A DNA stretch of 64,000 bases, taken from JBOFIQ01 sp051654905. GTDB lineage: Bacteria > Actinomycetota > Actinomycetes > Propionibacteriales > Propionibacteriaceae. Location of the stretch: contig JBOFYY010000111.1 in NCBI GenBank assembly GCA_051654905.1, forward strand, positions 201,246-265,245. The letters run 5' to 3'. Position numbers and translations under genes: made by a program. How positions within the stretch are numbered: the first letter of the stretch is position 1; the number at the start of each line of letters is the position of its first letter. This document shows positions 35,621 through 45,756 of the stretch, one piece after another. Below the pieces are notes generated by a model. That model saw only the letters and a program-made list of their open reading frames with translations, did no database searches and was not told the DNA's origin.

Positions 35621-36819
35621 AGCTGATCTCTCGATAGCCGAGGCGCAGCTATCGCCATCGCTAAGAAGATCATGATCGTCACTAACACAGTAAAGTTAGC
35701 GACCATATTTTCTCCTACCGTGTAGTGATACTCTCTACCACCACCAAATGGAACCATAAATAGAATGAAACATCCTGATACCCATAGGCTCCATACCGCC
35801 ATGAGAATCTGAATACCTTTAGGCAATTTCTCGGCGCAAATTAGCGACGCAATAACTACAATCACCCAGACATGATGGTGGGTCCATGACAGCGGTGAAG
35901 CTAAACAGCCAGCCATCCCCACCAAAGCAACCGACATTGCCGGAGCGGTTTCATACCAACGCGATGCCACCAAAGTCATAGCTAAACCGCAGCACGCCCC
36001 CACTAGCAATCCAATTTTCATCCAAATACCAGTATCGCTACCGGCTGATCTAGCTATTAGCCCTAGAAAAGACTGGTTTCCTAGATAGATAGGTGATGTG
36101 GTTCCGGTATGTCCGTGAGCTAGTTCACTGACGAATCGGATCGTCTCTGGGAACAGCAAGATTGCACCTAGCAGCGTCCAGAAAATAAAACTTCCCACCG
36201 CCACAAAAGCAGCTCTACGTTTGCCTGCAAACCATAAAAATGCCACAAAAATCAGCGGCGTCAATTTTATTGCCGCTGCCAGACCAATCAGCGTGCCTCG
36301 CGGGATATAGCGACGTTCTGAATCTTTAATTGGTAATAAATCAGCGATAACTAGCGCCATCAAAAATGTATTGACTTGCCCGTAACCCAGCGTGGTACGG
36401 ATAGGTTCTACCGCAATAACAACAACTGCCCCAAATAGCCCTAACGCCCAACCTCGACTAACACCACAACGACGTAGCACTAGTTGCTGTGCCCAGACCG
36501 TTCCAACAGTCCAAATCAATCTCCATAGCGTCAATGATCCCAATGCTATTGGAGACATAAGTACTGCTGCGATAGGAGGATAAATAAACTTAAGTCGCCA
36601 AACTTGGGTAACCGTATCGTAAATACTGCGCGATGCCAGCATATCCTGGGCTGCTTGTCGATAGACGTCGAAATCGATAGTAGCTGGCAACCACGGATGC
36701 GCCACCCCCGTAGCAATAATCCACGGCAATAACAACACTGCCATCACTATTGGTGGCAATAATTCTTGCCCGCTACGTATCAAAGTAGCTTTCGATGGCA
36801 GCACAGTAGAAACTCTCAC
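35617..36819 (-). CDS. GT87/DUF2029 membrane mannosyltransferase
   Basis: A 400-aa polytopic protein of the alpha-1,2-mannosyltransferase (PimE-like) family. The first periplasmic loop carries the catalytic Asp in PATIDFDVYRQAAQ, and FIYPPIAAVL is also typical. About ten membrane segments follow. GT87 enzymes use polyprenyl-phosphomannose to extend cell-envelope glycolipids such as phosphatidylinositol mannosides. The acceptor is unknown here. First gene of a chain coupled to the permease genes by overlapping codons. Confidence 0.86.
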   Translation of the reverse strand: MRVSTVLPSKATLIRSGQELLPPIVMAVLLLPWIIATGVAHPWLPATIDFDVYRQAAQDMLASRSIYDTVTQVWRLKFIYPPIAAVLMSPIALGSLTLWRLIWTVGTVWAQQLVLRRCGVSRGWALGLFGAVVVIAVEPIRTTLGYGQVNTFLMALVIADLLPIKDSERRYIPRGTLIGLAAAIKLTPLIFVAFLWFAGKRRAAFVAVGSFIFWTLLGAILLFPETIRFVSELAHGHTGTTSPIYLGNQSFLGLIARSAGSDTGIWMKIGLLVGACCGLAMTLVASRWYETAPAMSVALVGMAGCLASPLSWTHHHVWVIVVIASLICAEKLPKGIQILMAVWSLWVSGCFILFMVPFGGGREYHYTVGENMVANFTVLVTIMIFLAMAIAAPRLSRDQL

Positions 36820-36823
36820 GATG

Positions 36824-38212
36824 CTAGTACGCCTGCGATACCGTCGACATAGCGAAATCAGGTACCCGAACTGCTGGGGCTAGGGATCTAGTGAACCAAT
36901 CGTTCCACTCTCGACACAAGGTTCGTTCTGGAGCGGAAGTTTCTGTAATTCTCCCCAATAGCGACAACGGTGATTCATTCCATCGGAAGTTATTAACCGC
37001 TGCGGTCACTACCCCATCTTCAATCAGATATACCCCGTCACGAGTTAACCCAGTTAAGAGTAACGTTTCTGGATCTACAGTGCGGATGTACCACAAACAG
37101 GTCACCAATAAACCCTTTTTAGTACTAGCGATCATATCGTCTATAGTGCAATCTCCCCCGGCAGAAATTTCGAGGTTATCGCAAACATATCGCAGTGAAT
37201 CTTCTTGCCGAGTAGCTGCCATACCAGCCCGGGTACGTGCTAACTCAGCTAGTACTCCATCTTTCATGAACTCTATTCGATCAACAGCAGCGCCATTATC
37301 AAAAACACTGACCATTCCCGGGATTGGGGTAGCTGCCATAACAAAATCAGCAACTTCTAGCCCCGCTAGCTGTGGATCTGTGGCGATAGTGAACGGAAGT
37401 TTCCCATAGCGATTACCAATACGAGAAGATCCGACGGTATCACCGGCAAAACAAGTACGCCCCTCTTCGGCATCCCGAGCAGATAATTCCCAAGTCACTG
37501 GAACGATCAAATCAACAAATGCTCCCGGCGAAAGGATCGTGTCGTAATGACCAGCTGGTAATTCAACTCGGCGTTCTCCCCAAGCTAGCCGCCGCTGTAA
37601 TTCTTGATAATGGGCTGCTACGTCAACATCGGCAAAATCATAGGTTTGCTGCCCGACCCACGCACTATTTACAAAATCTGGAGATTTTGCAGTGAATTCA
37701 AAACGTCCCATTGGCTGCACCTGACGGCGTCGAACCCCAGTAGTAGTTGCTAACCATGAGGTACACCGATGTAACTCAGCAAATCCAAATAGTAGCTGCC
37801 CAGCTGCTGCTGCATGCTGAAAAGCTGCTCCTAATTGTTTGGCAAGGTTAGCAAATTCGGTAACCTCAATTTCTTGAGCAGGTAATGAAAAATTAGCATC
37901 GCGCTCCCCTGCTACTAACGGCATTGCATCGTCAGAAAGTGGGGCTTGACGAGCTTGGCTACAGGCTTGAGTCACTAGCTCCTGAAGGTCTTTCTCGGAA
38001 ACAACTGGCCCAGATAATGACGCGCTAGCAGCTCCTTGACTCCGTCGATCAATAGCTACGATGCTCGCTTGCGTTGCAACCATCTGACCATTGGTAGTTA
38101 GCGCATTAGCTGCCCATCTAAGGTTCAGCTCGTGACTTTCCTCCACGATGATGACAACTTCTTCGTCACGCGATATTGCTAGCGCGCTATCGATCCATGC
38201 TGAGACTGTCAT
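36824..38212 (-). CDS. TldD/PmbA family protein (TldE-like)
   Basis: A 462-aa partner subunit lacking the HEXXXH zinc motif, with the fold and C-terminal SPGAFVDLIVPV, DNLEISAGG and SPLSLLGRI segments of TldE/PmbA. In other bacteria TldD and TldE form a complex that degrades unfolded peptides or matures small peptides (microcins, PQQ-type). It starts in the tldD stop (ATGA). No peptide precursor is evident nearby. Confidence 0.87.
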   Translation of the reverse strand: MTVSAWIDSALAISRDEEVVIIVEESHELNLRWAANALTTNGQMVATQASIVAIDRRSQGAASASLSGPVVSEKDLQELVTQACSQARQAPLSDDAMPLVAGERDANFSLPAQEIEVTEFANLAKQLGAAFQHAAAAGQLLFGFAELHRCTSWLATTTGVRRRQVQPMGRFEFTAKSPDFVNSAWVGQQTYDFADVDVAAHYQELQRRLAWGERRVELPAGHYDTILSPGAFVDLIVPVTWELSARDAEEGRTCFAGDTVGSSRIGNRYGKLPFTIATDPQLAGLEVADFVMAATPIPGMVSVFDNGAAVDRIEFMKDGVLAELARTRAGMAATRQEDSLRYVCDNLEISAGGDCTIDDMIASTKKGLLVTCLWYIRTVDPETLLLTGLTRDGVYLIEDGVVTAAVNNFRWNESPLSLLGRITETSAPERTLCREWNDWFTRSLAPAVRVPDFAMSTVSQAY

Positions 38213-39702
38213 TTTTGCTCCTCACGAGTCGAAAGCACATTAACCTCACGAAATAGTGCAACTGGCGATCCATGCGATACTGGGGCAGATTGTCCCGGCT
38301 GACCTTTGCCACAATTAACGGCTCCTGCCAGCAACCACGTCTGCGGTCCACCAACAGCTTCCATCGAACCCCAGAAATCTGTAGTAGTTGCTTGATAGGC
38401 GACGTCAGTAACTTGCCCAGCTAACTTGCCATTCTTGATGCGGAAGAATCTTTGTCCGGTGAACTGGAAATTGTATCGCTGCATATCGATTGACCATGAG
38501 TTGTCACCGACAATATAAAGTCCATGATCGACTCGCGCAATAAGTTCAGCGGTATCTGGACCTACTGGATCTGGTTGCAACGACACATTCGGCATCCGCT
38601 GCATCGGAATATTACTAGCTGCATCAGCAAAAGCACACCCATTAGATCGGGCATATCCTTTTTCTTGCGCCATCTGCCGGTTAAGCTGAAAATCAACCAG
38701 CACGCCGTCGCGAATAATATCGAAACTCTGGGCTGCTACCCCTTCATCATCCCAAGCTACTGTCGCTAAACCATGATCTGTGACCCGATCTCCAGTCACA
38801 TTCATTACTGAAGATCCATAAGCCAAACTACCCCGATCCTCATAGCGCGCGAAAGAGCTACCAGCATATGCCGCCTCATAGCCAAGTGCGCGATCTAATT
38901 CAGTACCGTGCGCGACTGATTCATGGATTGTGAGCCATAAATTACTAGGATCTATCACTAAATCGTAACGACCAGGTTCTCCAGATGGGGCCGCCACTTT
39001 TTCAGCAAGCAGTTCCCCCATCTGTGCTATCTCATCGTCAAAATCCCAGCCGCTTCCGGTGAGATATTCCCAGCCTCGTCCCGCTGGCGGAGCAATCGTA
39101 CGCATCGTAGCGAATCCCTGCTCTGACACATTTGTGGCAGTCAGCGATGGATCGATACGTACTAGCTGCTGCATCGTGGCAGTTCCAGAAAGATCAGCGT
39201 AGAACTTATTAGCTTGTGTCCAGTCCACAGTAGCGCTGACATGAGTAACGGCTGGGTGGCTGTGCAGTTTTTCTGATAGCTCGCTCAGTCTTCCTACGCG
39301 CTCAGCATCAGCAACCTCATAAGGATTCAAGGTATATGCCGAAATCCATGAACCTTGATGTACTGGCTCTGGCGCTAGCTCCACTCGGTGCGTCGATAGC
39401 GGACGAGAAATCTGAGCAAGTGCTACAGCGCGTTCTACTAACTGCTGAGCGGCAGCGGTAGTAAGTAGAACGCCCGAAGCAAAGCCCCAAGAACCTTCAT
39501 GAATAACCCGAATACCAATACCAAGATCGACATGGTCGCTAGCCGATTCCAGTCGGGCATCACGCAGCGAACGTTGTGAGCTACTGGTACGTTCGATACG
39601 TACGTCAGCATGTTCACAACCTAGCCGGCGCGCATGTGTTAATGCTGCATCGGCAAGCAGCTGCAACGGCAACGCTGTGAAAACCTCATCCATCTCATGC
39701 AT
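38209..39702 (-). CDS. tldD: TldD metallopeptidase
   Basis: A 497-aa subunit carrying the zinc motif HESVAHG (HEXXXH) in TIHESVAHGTELDRALGYE. The glycine-rich C-terminal part and AGAVNCGKGQPGQ segment are typical for the family. The start is ATG 39702 or the ATG three codons later. It overlaps the TldE-like gene by four bases and would form a heteromeric protease with it. Confidence 0.9.
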   Translation of the reverse strand: MHEMDEVFTALPLQLLADAALTHARRLGCEHADVRIERTSSSQRSLRDARLESASDHVDLGIGIRVIHEGSWGFASGVLLTTAAAQQLVERAVALAQISRPLSTHRVELAPEPVHQGSWISAYTLNPYEVADAERVGRLSELSEKLHSHPAVTHVSATVDWTQANKFYADLSGTATMQQLVRIDPSLTATNVSEQGFATMRTIAPPAGRGWEYLTGSGWDFDDEIAQMGELLAEKVAAPSGEPGRYDLVIDPSNLWLTIHESVAHGTELDRALGYEAAYAGSSFARYEDRGSLAYGSSVMNVTGDRVTDHGLATVAWDDEGVAAQSFDIIRDGVLVDFQLNRQMAQEKGYARSNGCAFADAASNIPMQRMPNVSLQPDPVGPDTAELIARVDHGLYIVGDNSWSIDMQRYNFQFTGQRFFRIKNGKLAGQVTDVAYQATTTDFWGSMEAVGGPQTWLLAGAVNCGKGQPGQSAPVSHGSPVALFREVNVLSTREEQK

Positions 39703-39755
39703 GCACTTACCCTACCTAGTAACTGGTTTGATCTGCTGATAGTAAACAGTTATAT

Positions 39756-42620
39756 CTAGTTTTCTTGTGAAGCCAGATCGACGACGCCGCGCCGCATCAT
39801 ATCGACTGCCTCTCGCGCCGCTCGCCTTACCGCTATGCCAGCACCCGATGCGCAACCGCCAAGGATCTCAGCTAATTCATGGTCAAGACTATTGTCTTGG
39901 GATAACAGATCGGCAGCGACTGCTAGTTGTCCACAAAAATCAATGACTTGCCGAATCCAACGCACGAAATCACCAGCGGTAAGACCTGAAATACGTAACA
40001 CTTCGGCAAGTTCTCGACCCGAAGCCCAAGCAAAAGCTGCTTCAGCAAAGCCAATATCCAGCTCTCGACCGCGTTCTAGTTTGGCGTCACGCTCTAATAG
40101 TCCTACTTCGCGGCGTACTCGACGCAGTTGCGACATAGCTTGCTCAGTAGCTAAGTCTGGAAGTCGATGTTGCCGCATTCCATCAATCCGCGATTCATAA
40201 ACCAGCGCGGAAGCAACTGCCGCCAACTGTGGACCTGATAAGTTATCGAAAACTCCTTGCCGGAGTGCTTCGGCTGCCACTAGATCTAATTCGCTGTAGA
40301 TACGAGCTAGCCTGCGGCCAGCGTCAGTGACGCTATCGGAGCCAGCACCTAGATACCCCAATGATTCCAGTACTACACAGATTTTATCGAAATGTTTAGC
40401 AATCGTATTTTGTCGACTATCGGCAGCTGCTTGTAGACGCGCTATGTCGCGTTCTAGCCTAAGTGCTGCTTCCGCCGATCTAGCATGTTGCTCTCGGTCT
40501 GGACATTCATGACAAGGATGAGCTTTCATAGCTGCCCGAATCTCTGCAATCTCTGCAAGAATCGCAACATCTGGTGCTATTTTTTCGGGACGCTCTGGCA
40601 GCGTCGTATTCTCCCCTAGCCGTGCCTGCATTGCAGCATGCAGCGAGCGACGAGATTGGCTATCGCGAGGATCAAAATGTTTCGGAACTCGCACTCTGGT
40701 AACCACTACTGGAGCAGTTGGAAAGTCGCTGGTAGACAATCTTTTAACTTGCCGACTCTGGGTCAACATCAAAGCGCTAACATCGTCGCTACGACGACCG
40801 CGCCCCGGATCGATAACAACCGCCCAGCCCACATGTTTACCAGCTGGCACCCAAACTACATCTCCGGGCAATAGCGAAGCCACTGTTTCGGCTGCTTCAT
40901 CTCTTCGGTCTTGTCGCCGATTCTTAGCTGCATGAGCTTCTCGCTGCGAGATAGTGTCACGCATCGTGGCATAAGCTCGGAAGTCACCACGGCTACAGGC
41001 GGCTTGTTCCCAGGCTTGTTCGATGCCTTGTTTTGAGCGACGTAATCCTTTAGCTCGTCCAACCACACTACGATCAGCTTGGAATTGCGCAAAACTTTGT
41101 TCTAGTAGCGCTCTAGCACGCTCTTTGCCAAGGCTACCTACGACGTTGACCGCCATATTGTAAGTAGGAGCAAAAGAGGAACGTAGTGGATACGTACGTT
41201 TAGAAGCCAAACCAGCTACTGCCCTAGGATCTAATCCTGGCTGCCACAGCACAATGGCATGACCTTCTACGTCAATACCACGGCGTCCGGCTCGCCCAGT
41301 GAGCTGGGTATATTCCCCCGGAGTAACTTCAACATGAGCTTCACCGTTCCACTTGACCAGTTTTTCAAGTACCACTGATCTAGCCGGCATATTTATGCCC
41401 AATGCTAACGTTTCCGTTGCAAAAACCACTTTCACTAAACCTTGTGCGAAAGCAGATTCTACCGCCTCTTTGAAAGCTGGCAGCATTCCGGCATGGTGTG
41501 CTGCAATACCGCGTCGCATACCTTCAGCAAAGGATTCATAGTTCAAAGCCCGTAGATCACTAGCAGCTAACCCGCCCACATAGCGATCTAGAATCTCTTG
41601 GATTCGATCTCGCTCAGAGCTGGTAGTTAGATTGATCCGACCCTGTAGAATTTGTCCTACAGCTTGATCGCATCCTGCTCGCGAAAAGATAAAACAAATA
41701 GCAGGAAGTAACTGTGCCTGATGTAAGGCGTGAACCATATCGAGACGACTCGTAAAGTTTCTTGATTTCTCTCGGAACCGATCATGGGCACGGCCACCTA
41801 CTCCACCCCGTTGATCTTTTTTACCTCGCCCACTACGACCTCTTGGGGCTCGAGAATCATCACGAACTGTTCGAGATTCCTCTTTAGCTAACCTCACTAA
41901 ATCTGGATTTACCTCTACTGTCGTACGCTGGTTAGCGGTAGCAAGAGCATGAGCGGTCGGGGCGATGCCGTCAAAAAGATCATGTAATTTACGCTGAACT
42001 AATACATGCTGATAGAGCGGTACTGGCCGTCGTTCGCTAACGATCAGGGCAACATCACCCCGTACTTCATCTAGCCACTCACCGAATTCCTCGGTATTAG
42101 AGACTGTTGCCGACAGCGATATAAGCTGCACGCTGGGATCTAATCCGATGATTATTTCTTCCCAAACAGCCCCGCGGAAACGATCTCCCAGATAGTGAAC
42201 TTCATCCATGACGACGTAGCCCACTTGGTGCAATGTCGCAGATTTTGCATAGATCATGTTCCGCAGAACTTCTGTGGTCATAACCACAATATCGGCTTCT
42301 GAATTAACCGATGAGTCACCAGTTAACAATCCAACTTTGTCAGCACCATAGCGCTTGACCAGATCATGATATTTCTGATTCGACAGCGCCTTGATTGGGG
42401 TGGTGTAAAAACATTTAAGCCCTTGCCGGAGAGCGCAAAAAACCCCGAACTCTCCTACGACGGTTTTACCAGCGCCAGTGGGAGCGGCTACTAGAACTCC
42501 TCGTCCAGCTTCTACTTCAGCACATCCTGCTAGCTGAAAGTCATCTAGTTCAAAAGGATATCGAGCAGCGAACTCTCTCAGTAACGGTCCTTGTTCCGGA
42601 GCTAACGCCGCATCGGTCAC
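39756..42620 (-). CDS. helY: Ski2-like DEAD/DEAH-box helicase HelY
   Basis: A 954-aa helicase. Q-type FELDDFQLAG, Walker A APTGAGKTVVGEF, DEVHYLGDRFRG, SLSATVSNTEEFGEW, the LALGINMPARSVVLEK segment and QLTGRAGRRGID are Ski2-family signatures. A long basic insertion (RTVRDDSRAPRGRSGRGKKDQRG with flanking residues) lies in mid-protein, and a Cys-pair HPCHECPDRE occurs later. The mycobacterial homologue is an RNA/DNA helicase. It starts inside the stop of the lipid-kinase gene (ATGA), so tatC, lipid kinase and helY form one operon. Confidence 0.93.
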   Translation of the reverse strand: MTDAALAPEQGPLLREFAARYPFELDDFQLAGCAEVEAGRGVLVAAPTGAGKTVVGEFGVFCALRQGLKCFYTTPIKALSNQKYHDLVKRYGADKVGLLTGDSSVNSEADIVVMTTEVLRNMIYAKSATLHQVGYVVMDEVHYLGDRFRGAVWEEIIIGLDPSVQLISLSATVSNTEEFGEWLDEVRGDVALIVSERRPVPLYQHVLVQRKLHDLFDGIAPTAHALATANQRTTVEVNPDLVRLAKEESRTVRDDSRAPRGRSGRGKKDQRGGVGGRAHDRFREKSRNFTSRLDMVHALHQAQLLPAICFIFSRAGCDQAVGQILQGRINLTTSSERDRIQEILDRYVGGLAASDLRALNYESFAEGMRRGIAAHHAGMLPAFKEAVESAFAQGLVKVVFATETLALGINMPARSVVLEKLVKWNGEAHVEVTPGEYTQLTGRAGRRGIDVEGHAIVLWQPGLDPRAVAGLASKRTYPLRSSFAPTYNMAVNVVGSLGKERARALLEQSFAQFQADRSVVGRAKGLRRSKQGIEQAWEQAACSRGDFRAYATMRDTISQREAHAAKNRRQDRRDEAAETVASLLPGDVVWVPAGKHVGWAVVIDPGRGRRSDDVSALMLTQSRQVKRLSTSDFPTAPVVVTRVRVPKHFDPRDSQSRRSLHAAMQARLGENTTLPERPEKIAPDVAILAEIAEIRAAMKAHPCHECPDREQHARSAEAALRLERDIARLQAAADSRQNTIAKHFDKICVVLESLGYLGAGSDSVTDAGRRLARIYSELDLVAAEALRQGVFDNLSGPQLAAVASALVYESRIDGMRQHRLPDLATEQAMSQLRRVRREVGLLERDAKLERGRELDIGFAEAAFAWASGRELAEVLRISGLTAGDFVRWIRQVIDFCGQLAVAADLLSQDNSLDHELAEILGGCASGAGIAVRRAAREAVDMMRRGVVDLASQEN

Positions 42621-43582
42621 ATTGAATCCTTTTTAGAAACAAAAACTGTTAATGCATCAGGTACGGATCGGATCGTTAGCGGAACATTCCCTAAAAGTTC
42701 CCCATCTGCCATCCCCATCAGATTTTCCCCATCTATCTGAACTTCATTAGCTGTCAGCATCTCTACTGCTGGGTCACACACAAAACCACCGGTATAAAGC
42801 GCTGGCAGCATTCGCAATAGTGTGGCGCGCGAAACTGGATGGATAATCGTAATATCAAGTAATCCATCGGTAAGGCAAGCATTAGGAAGAATCTTCATTC
42901 CCCCGCCGTAATAACCAGCATTACCAATAGCAATCAGCATGGCATCTTGACTGCGATATTTTCCATCGATAATCAACCGATAAGGCAACGGCTCAAACCG
43001 AGCTAATACGGCCATCGCTGCTGCACCATATCGGAAAGAGCCTCGCGGCCAATTCATTGAATCAGCTCGAGACGTCACCATAGAGTCATAGCCGGTAGAA
43101 AGTACCGAACCTACCCAACGCTGCTGCGCAGCACCTACTAAATCACCTTGAACTTGAGCTAGGTCAATACGCTTGGTAATACCTTTAGCAATGACTTTTG
43201 CAGCTGCTACCGCATTAGTTGGCATACCAATGCTGCGAACAAAATCATTGCCAGTACCGGCTGGAAGTATTCCCAATGGCACATCTGTTCCGGCACAAGC
43301 ATTTAAACCTAAGTGCACCATTCCGTCGCCGCCCATTACTACCAACGCATCGCGCGGACGTCCAGCAATAGCGGGGCGAGCACCTTCTACGATGCTGATA
43401 CAACGCAATCTAGCTTCAGCATAATCAGTGGTTTGAAAAACTCTTAAATTTACCCCTTGCAGTCCCGTAACTAGTTCTGCACATACTGCTGGAAGTAATT
43501 TTTGTGCCCGACCCCGACCAGCAGCCGGATTTACTACGAGCGTTAAGGTCGGCCCGTCGTAGGTACGCAGCTGGCTACTCAC
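42617..43582 (-). CDS. Diacylglycerol/sphingosine-type lipid kinase
   Basis: A 321-aa protein of the DAGK catalytic family. VNPAAGRGRA near the start, the nucleotide-binding GGDGMVH, LPAGTGNDFVRS and the late IDGE…D.E segment identify it. It may return diacylglycerol to phosphatidate during lipid turnover. The start overlaps the tatC stop and the end overlaps the helY start. Conserved actinobacterial neighbour of tatC. Confidence 0.88.
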   Translation of the reverse strand: MSSQLRTYDGPTLTLVVNPAAGRGRAQKLLPAVCAELVTGLQGVNLRVFQTTDYAEARLRCISIVEGARPAIAGRPRDALVVMGGDGMVHLGLNACAGTDVPLGILPAGTGNDFVRSIGMPTNAVAAAKVIAKGITKRIDLAQVQGDLVGAAQQRWVGSVLSTGYDSMVTSRADSMNWPRGSFRYGAAAMAVLARFEPLPYRLIIDGKYRSQDAMLIAIGNAGYYGGGMKILPNACLTDGLLDITIIHPVSRATLLRMLPALYTGGFVCDPAVEMLTANEVQIDGENLMGMADGELLGNVPLTIRSVPDALTVFVSKKDSM

Positions 43583-44334
43583 AGTTTCTCCTTATGAGTC
43601 TTCTTCATGCGGTCATGAATATGGGCAATAACTTCAGCCACCACAAAGAGCAACATCATAGGAAAAGCTAACGCCAACATCGAGAATGGATCTGACCCTG
43701 GCGTCGCCATTGCACCGACAAGAACACATCCAAAAAGTAAATAAGGACGAGATTTCGCCAATGTTGCTGCGCTAACAACTCCAGCAAAGTTCAGCGCCAA
43801 CACCACCACCGGAAGTAGAAAAGATGCTCCGAAAAGTAGCATCATGGCGATAAGAACGTCCAAGAAAGAAGGCATATCTACCAGATTCATGACTTCTATT
43901 TGCTCTGGAGTAAAAGCCAACATGACCGCAATACCTTGCGGCATCACCCAGTACCCCACTGCTACCCCACAAAGAAAAAGCGGAATTGATGATCCTAAGA
44001 ACAACAACGCCCATTTTTTCTCTTTAGCTAACAGCCCTGGCGCGATAAAAGCCCAGATCTGATACAGCCAGATAGGACAAGACCCTACTAATCCAGCTAC
44101 CCCGATCAATTTCATCATGAGCATGAACGGCGCAGACAGCCCTGTATTCACTGCGGTAGCTGTGATATCTGGGTGAGATGCTTTCAATAACTCAATACCC
44201 ATCTGCCACGGATACATCAGTAGGTTAAGTAAAGGCTGATAGAAAAAAGCAGCCACAATCATGCCCACCACGATGACAAGCAAACTAATAATTAGTCGAT
44301 ATCGAAGCTCACGAAGATGATCGACTAAAGACAT
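43579..44334 (-). CDS. tatC: Twin-arginine translocase subunit TatC
   Basis: A 251-aa protein with six membrane segments. The N-terminal SLVDHLRELRYRL and the conserved P of FIAPGLLAKEKK identify TatC, the receptor for RR signal peptides. ATG 44334 follows the tatA gene by 65 bases. The lipid-kinase gene starts within its stop codon. Confidence 0.95.
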   Translation of the reverse strand: MSLVDHLRELRYRLIISLLVIVVGMIVAAFFYQPLLNLLMYPWQMGIELLKASHPDITATAVNTGLSAPFMLMMKLIGVAGLVGSCPIWLYQIWAFIAPGLLAKEKKWALLFLGSSIPLFLCGVAVGYWVMPQGIAVMLAFTPEQIEVMNLVDMPSFLDVLIAMMLLFGASFLLPVVVLALNFAGVVSAATLAKSRPYLLFGCVLVGAMATPGSDPFSMLALAFPMMLLFVVAEVIAHIHDRMKKTHKEKL

Positions 44335-44399
44335 TACGCCGTCTGCTGGGACGACGGGGGGCTTTAACAGTTTACCTAGCCCCCGCCACGATAAACGGC

Positions 44400-44615
44400 T
44401 CAGGGCTTCTCCGTTAATTCCGGCTCGTTCTTAGCTGCATCGGAAGTGGGCTTAGTTGCATCTTTCCCATGTAACTCTTCTTTAAACTCCCGAATCGCAC
44501 GTCCGGTACCTTTACCGATTCCTGCAATGCGGGAACCGCCAAAGATAAGAACTAGCGCAATAACGATAACAATCCACTCGGCACCACCTGGTATGCCAGC
44601 AATCATAGAAACCAC
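44400..44615 (-). CDS. tatA: Twin-arginine translocase subunit TatA
   Basis: A 71-aa (or 68-aa from ATG 44606) protein: one N-terminal membrane helix (EWIVIVIALVLIFGGSR), a hinge, then the amphipathic helix GKGTGRAIREFKEELHG and a charged tail. It forms the pore of the Tat pathway with TatC. GGAAGTGAG precedes the GTG start. Confidence 0.9.
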   Translation of the reverse strand: MVSMIAGIPGGAEWIVIVIALVLIFGGSRIAGIGKGTGRAIREFKEELHGKDATKPTSDAAKNEPELTEKP

Positions 44616-44656
44616 GAGAACTCACTTCCATTTAAGAGCGCTACGCACTCATATCA

Positions 44657-44827
44657 TCAGGGTAGCTTTATCTGGCTAGCTAATTCAGATATCTGCTGAA
44701 GATTCTTTGCCATCATAGACAGCTCAGATGTTAAATCAGCAGCTTTATGGCACATCCAGATTGCATAGAAAACTAGCATCACAAGTCCAGCTAAAGCGAT
44801 GACACAGAATATCCAGATGATGTTCAT
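44657..44827 (-). CDS. 56-aa membrane protein coupled to pafC
   Basis: A short gene that starts inside the pafC stop codon (ATGA). One hydrophobic helix (IIWIFCVIALAGLVMLVFYA, residues 3-22) is followed by an amphipathic stretch with heptad-like Leu/Ile spacing (DLTSELSMMAKNLQQISEL). It stands between pafC and tatA on the same strand with native-looking codon use. I recognise no family; a small membrane-anchoring or Tat-accessory role is possible but unproven. Confidence 0.68.
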   Translation of the reverse strand: MNIIWIFCVIALAGLVMLVFYAIWMCHKAADLTSELSMMAKNLQQISELASQIKLP

Positions 44828-45756
44828 AGTTCTGATTCTAGCTGGTAATACCCCAAGGCTGTACGCGCTAAATCAGAAGCTGCCTGCGCAGCTTCGGGAG
44901 GATTAACAGAAATAACACCAGATCCCAGTCGTAGCAATAACGACGTTAACCACTGCCAAGACATTACCCCCAGCGATACTACTAACCCTTCCTTGGTTCG
45001 TTCAGTGGCACGTACTGGATAATATTCGGCAATCCATTCAGCTTCTGGCGTTACAGTCAAAGTCACTTCACTTTCGAATGGCAACGTATCTAGCCACGAA
45101 GCTCCTAGCTCTGGAGCTTCTTTAGGACTGTACTGGTCATCTAATATCACAACTGAGGCGACACGATCTAACCTGTAAATACGCCATTCTTCAGCATCAC
45201 AGCTCCATGCCTGCACATAGGCGTATCCGTCCCGAACAAAAAATTGTGCTACTTCAATCGTCGGCGATGATGAGTGCTGGTTTCCGTGATAGACCATTTT
45301 TACGCGATGTCGCGAAGATAATGCTTGAGAAAGAGCTGTTCTTACTTCTACGCTACCGCTACCTAATTCTGCGGTAGCAGCGATAACGCTATGGTCACCA
45401 ATCACATTTGCTAGTTTTGCTAACGCTGAATCGACAGCAGCTGCAGTTTTATCGTCTGCAACATCTCGAACCGCACCCAGTGCTAACACCAGCGATAGCG
45501 CTTCATCGGTAGTAAATCGCAACGGAGCAGCTAGCTCTGGCGCATTTGAGATTGTGATAATCCCATCTGTCATATCAACTTCTATAAGGTCGTCTGGCAA
45601 TAGACCAGGACGACCACAAAACCATAGGACATTCAAATCTTTTAATAATTGCTCGCCAGTGATCTGAAAACGTTCTGCTGTCTCGTCCACTGTCACGCCA
45701 GGATGAGACAACAGATACGGAGTTAGTGCCAGTAATCTAGCTACTTGATCATTCAT
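44824..45756 (-). CDS. pafC: WYL-domain regulator PafC
   Basis: A 310-aa protein: an N-terminal winged-helix region (LLALTPYLLSHPGVTVDE), then a WYL domain with …SWDAEEWRIYRLDRV-type residues and a C-terminal WCX region. PafB and PafC form a heterodimeric transcription activator of the LexA-independent DNA-damage response in mycobacteria. ATG 45756 overlaps the pafB stop (ATGA). Confidence 0.9.
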   Translation of the reverse strand: MNDQVARLLALTPYLLSHPGVTVDETAERFQITGEQLLKDLNVLWFCGRPGLLPDDLIEVDMTDGIITISNAPELAAPLRFTTDEALSLVLALGAVRDVADDKTAAAVDSALAKLANVIGDHSVIAATAELGSGSVEVRTALSQALSSRHRVKMVYHGNQHSSSPTIEVAQFFVRDGYAYVQAWSCDAEEWRIYRLDRVASVVILDDQYSPKEAPELGASWLDTLPFESEVTLTVTPEAEWIAEYYPVRATERTKEGLVVSLGVMSWQWLTSLLLRLGSGVISVNPPEAAQAASDLARTALGYYQLESEL

